A DNA stretch of 64,000 bases from an uncultured Acetobacteraceae bacterium (GTDB taxonomy: Bacteria > Pseudomonadota > Alphaproteobacteria > Acetobacterales > Acetobacteraceae): the NCBI GenBank assembly GCA_903877125.1, contig CAIRCM010000211.1, forward strand, positions 1-64,000, read 5' to 3'. How positions within the stretch are numbered: position 1 is the first letter of the stretch; each line of letters opens with the position of its first letter. The notes below the pieces were generated by a model. That model saw nothing but the letters and a program-made list of their open reading frames with translations. It ran no database searches and had not been told where the DNA came from. The position numbers were made by a program, and so were the translations under genes. Below are positions 19,285 through 27,937 of the stretch, piece by piece.

Positions 19285-21261
19285 ATGTCAGGAAGCAGAA
19301 ACGGCAGAAGTCCTCGGTCGGTCGCTCTGGTCGGACCATACAGCAGCGGCAAATCGACCCTTTTCGATGCGTTGATGGAGGCTGCCGGTGCGGCTCCGAA
19401 GCGCCCCGCCGATCCGCGCAACCGCCCGATGACGACCGAGGTTCGGCTGGGCCATTGCACGTTCCTTGGCGATCCCTGGTCCATTCTGGATTGCCCTGGC
19501 TCCATCGAGTTCGCCCATGAGACCGAGGCGGCGCTGGCGATGGCCGATATAGCCGTCGTCGTTTGCGAACCGGTGCCGGCGCGGGCGCTGACGGTGGCGC
19601 CGCTGCTGAAGATGCTGGCCGATCAGGGCATTCCGCACATCGTGTTCATCAACAAGATCGACACGCTGGAGGGTAGCATTGGCGATACGCTGGGCGCGTT
19701 GCAGGCGTATGCAGGCTCGCCGCTGGTGCTGCGGCAGGTACCGATCGTCGAGGGCGACAAAGTATCGGGGTACGTCGATCTGATGAGCGAGCGCGCCTAT
19801 CGCTACCGCAAAGGGAAGGCGTCGGAACTGATGCAGATCCCGGCGGCCATGTTGGAGGACGAGCAGCAGGCGCTTGGCAGGCTGGTGGAGGTTTTGGCCG
19901 ATCACGACGACGCGCTGCTGGAGAAAGTGCTGGAGGACATGAAGCCGACGCCACAGGAACTCTATCGCGACATGCGTAAGGACCTGTTGGCCGGCGACGT
20001 GGTCGAGGTGTTGATCGGCGCGGCGGAAAACGCCAACGGGGTACAGCGCCTTTGGAACGCGCTGCGGCACGATACGCCCCATGCCATCGAGACCGCCATC
20101 CGAAAGGGGATCGACGGCAACGGTTCGGCGTTGGCTCAGGTGTTCAAGACGGCGTACGCCGGACACACCGGCAAGCTGTCCTATGCGCGGGTCTGGTGCG
20201 GAGAGATCAAGGACGGCGCGACGCTGAACGGTGCTCGGCTGGGCGGCGTTTACCGGATCAACAACGGTGCCGATCTTACCAAGGTCCCAAACGCGAGCGC
20301 GGGCGACGTGGTGGCGTTTGGGCGCCTGGAGGGGATCGCGACGGGTGCCGCGGTTTCGTTGAACGGATCGCCGGTGGCGTTTCCGTTTCCGCCACCTCCG
20401 CCACCTGTCTATGCGATGGCGGTGCAGACGACCGACCGGAAGGACGACGTGAAGCTGTTTGGTGCGCTACAGAAACTGACGGAAGAAGATGCCACCCTGA
20501 CCGTGTCGCAGGATACCGACACCGGCGAAATGGTGCTGCGGGGCCAGGGAGAGATGCACCTGCTGAGCACGGTCGAGCGGATGGCGAAAGGCTTCGGCCT
20601 GAAATTGCGTACCGAAAAACCTCGGGTTGCTTACAAGGAAACGATCCGGCTGCCGGTGCACGAGCATGGGCGGTTGAAGCGGCAGACCGGCGGGCACGGA
20701 CAGTTCGCCGACGTTAAGATCGCTATCGCGCCGCTGCCGCGAGGGGCCGGGTTCGCCTTTGTCGACAAGGTCGTGGGCGGGGCGGTGCCGCGTAATTTTA
20801 TCCCGGCCGTTGGGCAGGCGGCCGAAGAAGCCACGAAAAGCGGCCCCTTCGGTTATCCGGTGGTGGATATTTCCGTCACCTTGACCGATGGCGGGTTTCA
20901 CGCGGTCGACAGTTCCGACATGGCGTTCAAGACCGCGACACATCTGGCGATGAAGGAGGGGTTGGCGAAGGCCGATCCCGTGTTGCTCGAACCCGTCGAC
21001 CGGGTCACCGTCAGCGTGCCCAGCGAGTTCACCGCTCGGGCGCAGCGTCTGCTGACCGGGCGGCGGGGGCAGATTCTAGGGTTTGCGGAACGCGGTGGCT
21101 GGCCGGGCTGGGACGATGTGGAAGCGTTGGTGCCGGAAGCCGACATGCACGATCTGATTATCGAGCTGCGTTCCCAAACGATGGGTTTGGGCACGTACCG
21201 GGCGCGGTTCGACCATCTGGCGGAAACACGGGGTGGGGAGCAGCGGCGCGGTGCGGCGTAG
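19285..21261 (+). CDS. Elongation factor G-like translational GTPase (paralogue)
   Basis: A 658-residue protein with the full EF-G domain order: GTPase, beta-barrel domain II, and domains III to V. The P-loop G-P-Y-S-S-G-K-S is at 17-24, the D-C-P-G (G3) at 69-72 and N-K-I-D (G4) at 123-126. Switch I has P-M-T-T-E-V near 48-53 in place of the R-G-I-T-I of canonical EF-G, and the protein is shorter. Domain IV has G-G-H-G-Q-F-A-D-V near 471-479. Such divergent EF-G copies are known in alphaproteobacteria alongside the main fusA and their role is unclear. The ATG at 19285 follows AAGGAGG by seven bases. It is not in a ribosomal protein operon, which supports the paralogue call. Confidence 0.85.
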   Translation: MSGSRNGRSPRSVALVGPYSSGKSTLFDALMEAAGAAPKRPADPRNRPMTTEVRLGHCTFLGDPWSILDCPGSIEFAHETEAALAMADIAVVVCEPVPARALTVAPLLKMLADQGIPHIVFINKIDTLEGSIGDTLGALQAYAGSPLVLRQVPIVEGDKVSGYVDLMSERAYRYRKGKASELMQIPAAMLEDEQQALGRLVEVLADHDDALLEKVLEDMKPTPQELYRDMRKDLLAGDVVEVLIGAAENANGVQRLWNALRHDTPHAIETAIRKGIDGNGSALAQVFKTAYAGHTGKLSYARVWCGEIKDGATLNGARLGGVYRINNGADLTKVPNASAGDVVAFGRLEGIATGAAVSLNGSPVAFPFPPPPPPVYAMAVQTTDRKDDVKLFGALQKLTEEDATLTVSQDTDTGEMVLRGQGEMHLLSTVERMAKGFGLKLRTEKPRVAYKETIRLPVHEHGRLKRQTGGHGQFADVKIAIAPLPRGAGFAFVDKVVGGAVPRNFIPAVGQAAEEATKSGPFGYPVVDISVTLTDGGFHAVDSSDMAFKTATHLAMKEGLAKADPVLLEPVDRVTVSVPSEFTARAQRLLTGRRGQILGFAERGGWPGWDDVEALVPEADMHDLIIELRSQTMGLGTYRARFDHLAETRGGEQRRGAA

Positions 21262-21329
21262 TTGATTCCGCGATTGGCAGGGATCCGGGAGGTTCCCGGT
21301 CCTTGCCTGTCGTCGGGTCCGACGGCGTT

Positions 21330-21350
21330 TGGCCCGGACGATCCGGGCCA
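21330..21350. terminator. Hairpin between convergent EF-G-like and bactofilin genes
   Basis: TGGCCCGGA, a three-base loop CGA, then TCCGGGCCA form a perfect nine-base stem. A second imperfect stem lies at about 21277-21306 (GCAGGGATCCGGGA against TCCCGGTCCTTGC). Both lie between converging genes. Neither has a T-run, so factor-independent termination is uncertain. Confidence 0.4.
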
Positions 21351-21370
21351 CGACGTTATTGAACCGGGCG

Positions 21371-22036
21371 CTAGAGAGATGCCTCGCCGGCGGACCGGGC
21401 TGCTTCCGGCTTCATGGGTTCGTTGATCATTTCGATCGTGCCGGTGATCTGTCCACCGTCTTCCACCTGCAGGCGGCGGCAGCGGGCGGTGCCCAGCACG
21501 CGGCCGGTGGCGCGGACGATCAGGCTGCCCCGAGCGGTCACGGTGCCATCGATGGTGCCGGCGATTTCGGCGTCTTCGACCTCGACCGCGCCTTTGAAGA
21601 CGCCGCCTGGGGCGATGGACACTTCGGTGGCCTGCAGCAGGGTCGCTTCCACGAGGCCCAGGACTTCCAGACGCTCAGCGTCCGAAATGGTGCCTTGGAC
21701 GCTGATGCCGCGCTCAACGACGAGGGTCCGGCGCTCGGCGGGATCGCGCGGCAAGGTGCGCGCCGGCGGCATCGCGGCGGGCCGCGGTGTCGGCGTAGGG
21801 GCCGGGGCCGGATTGGCGGCAGCGGCCTGGGAGAAAGGCGGTCGGGACATGGGGGGCGCTTCCTTGGGAGGGGCGGGACGGAAGGGAGGGACGCCGAAGC
21901 CGCTATCCCGAGGCCCTTCGTGGGGCGCCGGTGCGGATTGGATCGGGGCTTCTTTCGAGGTTTCGCCGAGGTCGGCCGGCACAGAACTGTCCGGCTGGTT
22001 CGGCGATGCCTCGTCACGCTTGCGACGGTTGAACAA
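21371..22036 (-). CDS. Bactofilin family cytoskeletal protein
   Basis: A 221-residue protein with a disordered, proline-rich N-terminus (residues 1-100), then a bactofilin (DUF583) beta-helix core (about 105-205) built of short repeats such as G-x-I-x-G-x-I-x-x-A-E-x-L-x-V-x-G and G-T-I-D-G-T-V-T-A. Bactofilins polymerise without nucleotide and scaffold cell-envelope or shape proteins. The long P-rich tail is typical of alphaproteobacterial members. The start is a TTG at 22036 with a weak purine run (GGGG) upstream. Convergent with the EF-G-like gene. Confidence 0.9.
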   Translation of the reverse strand: MFNRRKRDEASPNQPDSSVPADLGETSKEAPIQSAPAPHEGPRDSGFGVPPFRPAPPKEAPPMSRPPFSQAAAANPAPAPTPTPRPAAMPPARTLPRDPAERRTLVVERGISVQGTISDAERLEVLGLVEATLLQATEVSIAPGGVFKGAVEVEDAEIAGTIDGTVTARGSLIVRATGRVLGTARCRRLQVEDGGQITGTIEMINEPMKPEAARSAGEASL

Positions 22037-22227
22037 TGTTACCCCATCTGGCTGACGAAGGTTGATGCAGGCACCTTACACCTAACGCCCCGCGCGAACA
22101 ACCGTGGTGAACGCGTGGGGCGGCTTCATGGTTTTGGGAACCCGCGGCCAGGGCTGGGCCCGATGCGACAATTTGACCGCACCGTCTACGTCCGACCGGC
22201 TCGCGCTTCGCCGGTGGGAGGTTGATC

Positions 22228-22494
22228 ATGACCGAATTTTCACATGCCGCACCGGAAGAGGTCGGCCTGTCGGCGGCGTGGCTGGGCCTCGGCGATCCGG
22301 GCGAGCGGTTTTTGCCCGAGCTGGCAGGTCGCGGTGGGCTGGCGTCCACCGCGCTGGACTATCCGCGGTTCGCGCAGATGCTGCGGGGTGGCGGGGTTTT
22401 GGTGGCGGTTTTCATGGTCCAGGTGCCAGGCGAGCAACGGCGGGCCTGGCGGCCGGTGGTGAATGCGTTGGTTTATGGGGCTTTGGTGGATTAG
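22228..22494 (+). pseudogene. Collapsed remnant of a beta-lactamase-family serine hydrolase
   Basis: An 88-residue open frame that reads like three separated pieces of a class C beta-lactamase/EstB-type hydrolase joined in frame. The P-E-E-V-G-L-S block (residues 7-13) is the family N-terminus. The G-G-L-A-S-T-A-x-D-Y-x-R-F-A-Q-M-L-x-G-G block (about 34-53) is normally near residue 280. The V-A-V-F-M-x-Q-x-P-G ... L-V-Y-x-A-L-V-D block is the normal C-terminus. The catalytic S-x-x-K and Y-x-N regions are absent, so it cannot be an active hydrolase. A good ribosome binding site (GGGAGG) precedes the ATG at 22228. It may still be translated. Confidence 0.6.
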
Positions 22495-23469
22495 CTACCC
22501 CAGGCTGGCGATCATCCGGCTGAGATCGGCTTCCGGCCGGGCGCCGTAGTGGCCGATGATTTCGGCGGCGGCGAGGCTGCCGAGCTGGCCGCATTGTGCG
22601 AGGGATTTGCCGGCGGTCAGCCCAGCCAGGAAGCCCGCGGCATAGGCGTCGCCGGCGCCGGTGGTGTCGACGACGCGGGCCGGGGCGGCGGCGATCTGGA
22701 TGGTTTCAGTTGGCGTGACGATGGTGCTGCCGGCTTCGGACCGGGTCAGGGCTGCGAGCCCGACGTCCTGGCGGACGGCGGCGGCGGCTTCGTCCCATGT
22801 GTTGGTTTCGTAGAGCGCGGTGATTTCGGTTTCGTTCGCGAATAGGATGTCGACGTGTCCGTTCACCAGATCGCGGAAGGCGGCGCGGTGGCGGTTGACG
22901 CAGAAGGCGTCGGAGAGGGACAGCGCGACCTTGCGGCCGGCGGCATGGGCGAGTTTGGCGGCCTTATAGAAAGCTGCCTGTGCGGCGGGGGGGTCGAAGA
23001 GATAACCCTCCATGTAAGTGACGGCGGCCTGGGCGACGACGGCGGGGTCGATATCGGACTCGTCCAGCGTCACGCAGGCGCCGAGGAAGGTGTTCATCGT
23101 GCGTTGGCCGTCCGGGGTGACCAGGATCAGGCAGCGTGCGGTGGGCGCGCCGCCGGTCAGCGGGGCGGTGGAGAAGGACACGCCGGTTGCGCGCATGTCG
23201 TGCTGGAAGACACCGCCGAGCTGATCGTCGGCGACCTTGCCGATATAGGCGACTCGGGCACCCATGGCGGCGGCCACGGCGCAGGTGTTCGCCGCCGATC
23301 CGCCGCTGCTTTCGATCCCCGGCGGCATGGCGTCGTAGAGCGCCGATGCCGCGGCGGAATCGATCAGCATCATCCCGCCCTTGTGCATGTCGTGGCGGGA
23401 GAGGAACGCGTCATCGGCACGCGAGACCACGTCGACGATGGCATTCCCGATGCCGAGGAGATCGATCAT
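22495..23469 (-). CDS. Adenosine kinase (PfkB family)
   Basis: A 324-residue carbohydrate kinase of the PfkB fold that closely follows the alphaproteobacterial adenosine kinase pattern: G-I-G-N-A-I-V-D-V at 6-14, G-G-S-A-A-N-T near 56-62, and the C-terminal D-T-T-G-A-G-D at 268-274 with Asp274 as catalytic base. It would phosphorylate adenosine to AMP in purine salvage. AAGGA lies about seven bases before the start. It follows the enolase-superfamily gene by only 14 bases on the same strand, so the two share a transcript. A sugar-acid kinase role is an alternative suggested only by that neighbour. Confidence 0.85.
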   Translation of the reverse strand: MIDLLGIGNAIVDVVSRADDAFLSRHDMHKGGMMLIDSAAASALYDAMPPGIESSGGSAANTCAVAAAMGARVAYIGKVADDQLGGVFQHDMRATGVSFSTAPLTGGAPTARCLILVTPDGQRTMNTFLGACVTLDESDIDPAVVAQAAVTYMEGYLFDPPAAQAAFYKAAKLAHAAGRKVALSLSDAFCVNRHRAAFRDLVNGHVDILFANETEITALYETNTWDEAAAAVRQDVGLAALTRSEAGSTIVTPTETIQIAAAPARVVDTTGAGDAYAAGFLAGLTAGKSLAQCGQLGSLAAAEIIGHYGARPEADLSRMIASLG

Positions 23470-23483
23470 TTAACGTCCTTTGT

Positions 23484-24662
23484 TCAGCGGCCTTTTGGGG
23501 GGTGGGCGCGAACGGCTGCCTCGTTCACCTCGACCCCCCAGCCGGGGCCTTTTGGCACGATCAGCATGCCGTCCTCAATGACCGGGGCGTTGATGAACAG
23601 TTCGTCGCGCCAGGACACGCTGTCGACATCGATCTCCATCACCCGGAAATTGGGCACGACGGCGCAGAAGTGGGCGCTGACGGCCGAGCAGAGGTGGCCG
23701 TAGTAGTTGTGGGGGGCGACGTTGACTTCGTAGGCCTCGGCCATGGAGGCGATTTTGATCGATTCCAGGAAGCCGTTCCAGATGACGTCGATGATGGCGA
23801 CGTCGGCGGCGTAGGCGTCGAGGAAGGGGCGGAAGGCACGGCGGCCGCAGACCGATTCGAGCGAGGCGATGGGGCACGGCGCGCGGCTGCGGATCAATGC
23901 GAGTGCCTGGGGGTCCCAGTTGTCGATTTCGAGCCATGTGAGATCGTAGGGTTCGACGGCTTTGGCGACCTGGAGATTGCCCTCGGTTTTGAAGTGGTAG
24001 TTGATGTCGAGATGGATGCCCATGTCGGGGCCGGCGCCGGCGCGGAAGGCGGCGAGCGTGTCGCGCACGGCCTGGAGGGTTTTGCGGTCGGCGTTCAATT
24101 CGGGATGGCCGGGGGTGCGGCCGAAGCCGGGGCCGAAGCCGACCAGCTTTTCACCGTCGAACGGGAGAATATTGGTCTTCAGGGCTTTGAAGCCCCGGCG
24201 TTTGACCTCGGCACCGAGGGCGGCGACGTCGTCGTAGGTGCGCAGCGGGGCGACGCCGACGGCATCGGCGTTGCGGACGCGGTAGGTGCCGCAGTGGGAC
24301 CAGTAGACGGGGATGCGTTCCCGCACCGGGCCGCCGAAGAGTTCGTAGACGGGCACCCCAAGGGCTTTGCCCTTGATATCGAGCAGGGCGTTCTCGATCG
24401 CCGCCATGGCGCGTTGGTTCACGCCGTTGGGGGCCTGGACCTGACGAACATAGAGCAGGGAGTCGATCTGTTGGATGGGGCGGGGGTCGAGGCCGACGAG
24501 GCCCTCGGCCATGCCGTGGATGACGGAGGTCAGCCCGCGGCTGCCGTCGGCTTCGGTATATTCGGACCAGCCGACCAGACCGTCCTCGGTGGTGACCTTG
24601 AGGAAGGAGAAGGTGCGCCAGCCGGCGTCGCAGTGAAGATTCTCGAACTTGGCGATTTTCAT
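23484..24662 (-). CDS. Mandelate racemase / muconate lactonizing enzyme family protein
   Basis: A 392-residue enolase-superfamily enzyme, probably a sugar-acid dehydratase or racemase. The capping domain (1-120) has the L-D-I-K-G-K-A-L-G-x-P-V-x-x-L-F-G-G signature. The barrel carries lysines in F-K-A-L-K-T-N, metal-ligand candidates Asp in H-L-D-I-N, Glu in L-E-I-D-N and Glu in A-S-L-E-S, and a histidine in V-A-P-H-N. The histidine-containing pattern is like the glucarate/galactonate dehydratase side of the superfamily. The ATG at 24662 fits the family N-terminus. It lies upstream of the kinase gene in a two-gene operon and diverges from the SDR gene. Confidence 0.85.
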   Translation of the reverse strand: MKIAKFENLHCDAGWRTFSFLKVTTEDGLVGWSEYTEADGSRGLTSVIHGMAEGLVGLDPRPIQQIDSLLYVRQVQAPNGVNQRAMAAIENALLDIKGKALGVPVYELFGGPVRERIPVYWSHCGTYRVRNADAVGVAPLRTYDDVAALGAEVKRRGFKALKTNILPFDGEKLVGFGPGFGRTPGHPELNADRKTLQAVRDTLAAFRAGAGPDMGIHLDINYHFKTEGNLQVAKAVEPYDLTWLEIDNWDPQALALIRSRAPCPIASLESVCGRRAFRPFLDAYAADVAIIDVIWNGFLESIKIASMAEAYEVNVAPHNYYGHLCSAVSAHFCAVVPNFRVMEIDVDSVSWRDELFINAPVIEDGMLIVPKGPGWGVEVNEAAVRAHPPKGR

Positions 24663-24718
24663 GGTGGGTTTCCTCTGGCTTTCCCGAAAGGGTAGCGTGA
24701 TGCCGAGCGGGGGGGAAC

Positions 24719-25453
24719 ATGGACAAGGTTGCGGTGATTGTGGGGGCGGGGGACGCGATCGGATCGGCGGTTGGGCGGCGGTTCGCGCGTGGTGGCTACA
24801 CCGTCTGTCTGGTCCGCCGTTCGGTGGAGAAGGCAGCACTGCATGTGGCCGCGATCGAGGCGGCGGGCGGCCGCGCGCATGCGTTTGGCTGCGATGCGCG
24901 TGATGAGGCGGCGGTGGTAGCGCTGTTCGAAGGGATCGAGCGGGATATTGGGCCGATCGAGGTCTGCCTGTTCAACGCCGGTGCGAATACCCAGGCGGGG
25001 GCCCTGGAAACGACCGGGCGATTGTTTCGGCAGGTTTGGGAGCTGGCGTGTTTCGCGGGGTTCGTGACCGGCCGGGAGGCGGCCCGGCATATGCTTTCGC
25101 GGGGGTGCGGGACGATTTTGTTTACCGGGGCGACAGCGAGTTTGCGCGGTGGGGCGGGCTTCGCGGCGTTTGCCTCCGCCAAGGCTGGGTTGCGAGCGGT
25201 GGCACAGTCGCTGGCGCGGGAGTTCGGGCCGAAGGGGTTGCACGTGGCGCATCTGGTGATCGATGGCGGCGTGGACAGTCCGGCGATCCACCGGCGGCGG
25301 GTGGCGCGCTTGGGGCCGGACGCACCGCCGCCGGAGCCGGGGAGTTTGATGGCGCTGGACACGATCGCCGAGGCGTATTGGACGCTGCATGCGCAGCCGC
25401 GGGATGGTTGGACGTTCGAGATGGATATTCGGCCGTCAGTGGAGCCTTGGTGA
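24719..25453 (+). CDS. Short-chain dehydrogenase/reductase family protein with altered catalytic Tyr
   Basis: A 244-residue Rossmann-fold protein with the cofactor motif V-G-A-G-D-A-I-G-S near residues 8-16 and the F-N-A-G-A segment near 86. The S-x-n-Y-x-x-x-K active-site motif reads F-A-S-A-K, so the usual catalytic tyrosine is phenylalanine; the lysine is kept. This suggests either a non-redox or modified role, or an atypical subgroup that uses another residue. The stop overlaps the next gene's ATG by one base (TGATG). First gene of an apparent SDR-GST-CoA transferase-EI24 operon, diverging from the enolase-superfamily gene. Confidence 0.8.
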   Translation: MDKVAVIVGAGDAIGSAVGRRFARGGYTVCLVRRSVEKAALHVAAIEAAGGRAHAFGCDARDEAAVVALFEGIERDIGPIEVCLFNAGANTQAGALETTGRLFRQVWELACFAGFVTGREAARHMLSRGCGTILFTGATASLRGGAGFAAFASAKAGLRAVAQSLAREFGPKGLHVAHLVIDGGVDSPAIHRRRVARLGPDAPPPEPGSLMALDTIAEAYWTLHAQPRDGWTFEMDIRPSVEPW

Positions 25454-26094
25454 TGGGCGAATTGACGCTATGGGGTGCGACGACGACGCGGACGATCCGG
25501 GCGCATTGGGCGTTGCATGAGTTGGGGTTGTCTTACCGGTGCGAACCGATACGGCCCAGGAATGGGGAAACGCAAACCGAGCGGTATGGTTTGGTGAATC
25601 CGAGGCGAAAGATACCGGCGTTGGTGGATGGGGATTTTACGATCACGGAAAGTGCAGCGATTATTTCTTATCTTTCCGCGGCGTATGGGACGCGGGAGCG
25701 GTTTTTGGTGCCAACCGATATTCGGTTGCGGGCACGGTACGATGAATGGGCCTCGTTCATCCTGATGGAGCTCGATGCGACCAGCATGTACGTGGTGCGG
25801 CGCCATCATGGGCTGCCGGAAATCTATGGGGCCGCGCCGGTGGCCGTCGATGCGGCGTTTGCGTATTTCCAGCGGCAGATCGCGTCGGCGGCTTTGGCCA
25901 TGGCGGACGGGCGAGAGTGGCTGCTGGGGGACCGATTTTCGGGGGTGGATATGCTGATGACGACATGTCTGACCTGGGCGACGCGGCTGGGGCAGCCGCT
26001 GCCGGATGAACTGGTTCGGTTGCGGGACCGGGCGATGGAACGGCCAGCGTATATCGCGGCATCGCAGGCGAACCAGCCGGAGTATTGGGCATGA
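25453..26094 (+). CDS. Glutathione S-transferase family protein
   Basis: A 213-residue protein with a thioredoxin-like N-terminal domain (residues 1-80): L-T-L-W-G-A-T-T-T-R opening, the cis-proline segment R-K-I-P-A-L-V near 51-57, and the E-S-A-A-I-I-S-Y-L motif near 66-74 that binds the gamma-glutamyl group. An all-helical C-terminal domain contains G-x-x-F-S-G-V-D-M-L-M near 160-170. Glutathione conjugation or isomerisation is the expected activity; the substrate is unknown. It begins inside the stop of the SDR gene and ends overlapping the CoA-transferase start (ATGA), so it is embedded in the operon. Confidence 0.88.
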   Translation: MGELTLWGATTTRTIRAHWALHELGLSYRCEPIRPRNGETQTERYGLVNPRRKIPALVDGDFTITESAAIISYLSAAYGTRERFLVPTDIRLRARYDEWASFILMELDATSMYVVRRHHGLPEIYGAAPVAVDAAFAYFQRQIASAALAMADGREWLLGDRFSGVDMLMTTCLTWATRLGQPLPDELVRLRDRAMERPAYIAASQANQPEYWA

Positions 26095-27209
26095 GCGGGC
26101 CGTTGCGTGGTGTGAAGGTTCTGGACCTCACGTCGGTTGTATCGGGGCCGCATGCGGCGATGATTTTGTGCGATCAAGGTGCCGACGTGATCAAGGTGGA
26201 GGCGCCGGAGGGGGATATCATGCGGCGCGGCGGCATGGCTCCGGGATTCGTTTCTTCGAACCGGGGCAAGCGGTCGATCGTGCTGGATCTGAAGCAACCG
26301 GCGGCGTTGACGGTGCTGCACAAGCTGATCGGGGCCAGCGATGTGCTGGTGCAGAACTTTCGTCCTGGTGTGGCCGAGCGGTTGGGGTTTGGGGAGCCGG
26401 CCTGTCGGGCGATCAATCCGGGGTTGATTTACGTTTCGATCAGCGGGGTTGGGGAAACGGGGCCGTATGTCCGCAAGCGGGTCTACGATCCGGTGATCCA
26501 GGCGCTGTCGGGCTTGGCGGATATTCAGCGCGATACCGAGACGGGTCGGCCGCGGATGGTGCGGACGCTGATCGCTGACAAGACCACCGCGCTGGCGGCG
26601 GCTCAGGCGATTTGCGCCGCGCTGTACAACAAGGCCGTGCGGGGGGAGGGGCAGCATGTCCGACTTTCGATGCTGGATACGATGGTTGCGTATCTGTGGC
26701 CGGAAGGGCTCGGCGATCTGACGCTGGTGGATGGTGTCGATCCCGGTGCCCGGCCTGTCGCGACTCCGGATTTGGTTTTCAAGACGCTGGACGGCCATAT
26801 CACCGCCGGAGCACTTTCGGACGCGGAATGGCGGGGGATGTGTTCGGTTATTGGCCGACCGGAACTGATCGACGATCCGCGGTGCCGAACGGGGGCCGCG
26901 CGGTCGGCGCACGCGGCGGAGCGGATCAGGCTGGTGGGGGAGGTGTTCGCGACGGGGCACTCGGCCGATTGGCTGGTGCGGCTGGATGCAGCGCAGGTGC
27001 CATGCGCGCCGGTGCTGACGCGGCAGGAATTGCTTTCGGATCCGCAGATCGCCAATAACGGGCTGATCGTGACCTTCGACCAGCCGGGGCTGGGCCGGGT
27101 GCGGCAGGCCAGGCCGGCGGCGCGGTTTTCCGGCACACCGTCCCGCCCGCCGGGGCCGGCGCCGGGGCTGGGCGAACATACCGAGGCGATTTTGGCGGAA
27201 TTGACATGA
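26091..27209 (+). CDS. CaiB/BaiF (family III) CoA-transferase
   Basis: A 372-residue family III acyl-CoA transferase that moves CoA between carboxylic acids. Signature features: the L-x-G-V-K-V-L-D-L-T opening, G-A-D-V-I-K-V-E near 31-38, N-R-G-K-R-S-I-x-L-D-L near 57-67, the V-Q-N-F-R-P-G block, and the S-M-L-D region near 186 with the Asp that forms the covalent aspartyl-CoA intermediate. The ATG at 26091 overlaps the GST stop. Together with SDR and GST it suggests degradation of an organic acid or xenobiotic through a CoA ester, which is an inference from synteny. Confidence 0.88.
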   Translation: MSGPLRGVKVLDLTSVVSGPHAAMILCDQGADVIKVEAPEGDIMRRGGMAPGFVSSNRGKRSIVLDLKQPAALTVLHKLIGASDVLVQNFRPGVAERLGFGEPACRAINPGLIYVSISGVGETGPYVRKRVYDPVIQALSGLADIQRDTETGRPRMVRTLIADKTTALAAAQAICAALYNKAVRGEGQHVRLSMLDTMVAYLWPEGLGDLTLVDGVDPGARPVATPDLVFKTLDGHITAGALSDAEWRGMCSVIGRPELIDDPRCRTGAARSAHAAERIRLVGEVFATGHSADWLVRLDAAQVPCAPVLTRQELLSDPQIANNGLIVTFDQPGLGRVRQARPAARFSGTPSRPPGPAPGLGEHTEAILAELT

Positions 27210-27904
27210 ACGCTGTCGTTACACCTTTGACTCGGGCGTTCGGGCAGCTGGACGATTGGACGTTCATCAGCGTGGTGTTGCAGAGCCTTGTGTTCGCGGC
27301 ACTGGTCTTCTTCGGGCTGCACGTGCTGACGATCGGGCTGGTGCACTGGATGCTGGCGTCGGAGGGGTGGTGGAAGTGGGTCGCCGACATCCTGGGGACG
27401 GTGGCGGCCTGGGCGCTGGCGCTATGGCTGTTCATGCCGGTGGCGGCGGCGATTGCCTCGCTGTTCATCGACCGGATTGCCGCCGCGGTGGAGCGGCGGT
27501 GGTATCCGCATCTGCCGCCGGCTGTTCCGGCGCCGATCATGCAGCAGATATGGCAAGGTCTGGCGCTGGGGATGCGGGTGTTGCTGCTGAACCTGCTGGC
27601 GCTGCTGATCGTACTGGTGCTGCCGGGGATCGGGCTGCCGCTGGGTTGGGCGGTGTCGGCGTACGGGCTGGGGCGCGGGCTGTTCGTTACTATCGCGATG
27701 CGGCGGATGGACCGGCGGGCGGCGGAGCTGGTGTATCGGGCCGGAAGGTGGCCGGTGTTTGCTCAGGGCGCGGCGCTGGCGTTGGCCGGGACGGTGCCGC
27801 TGTTGAACCTGCTGATCCCGGTGATCGGGACGGCGGCGATGGTGCATGTGCTGGATCGGACGGTCGAGGCGATGCGATCTTGCGCCCCGGCGGCATCGGC
27901 CTAG
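27206..27904 (+). CDS. EI24/CysZ-like integral membrane protein
   Basis: A 232-residue membrane protein with about five hydrophobic segments and the pattern of the EI24 domain family, which includes the sulfate permease CysZ: L-x-x-A-L-V-F-F-G-L, a P-V-A-A-A-I-A-S-L-F segment and A-Y-G-L-G-R-G-L-F near the C-terminal third. It overlaps the CoA-transferase stop by four bases. Transport activity has been shown only for CysZ itself, so transport of sulfate or another anion here is not certain. Followed by the amidohydrolase gene 33 bases on. Confidence 0.75.
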   Translation: MNAVVTPLTRAFGQLDDWTFISVVLQSLVFAALVFFGLHVLTIGLVHWMLASEGWWKWVADILGTVAAWALALWLFMPVAAAIASLFIDRIAAAVERRWYPHLPPAVPAPIMQQIWQGLALGMRVLLLNLLALLIVLVLPGIGLPLGWAVSAYGLGRGLFVTIAMRRMDRRAAELVYRAGRWPVFAQGAALALAGTVPLLNLLIPVIGTAAMVHVLDRTVEAMRSCAPAASA

Positions 27905-27937
27905 ACTTTTCTCCAAACACATTTGGAGGAGTCAACC

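Noticed and set aside
22495-24662. Sugar-acid kinase instead of adenosine kinase because of the enolase-superfamily neighbour
   Set aside because: The kinase follows the alphaproteobacterial adenosine kinase pattern closely; the context suggests but does not show another substrate.
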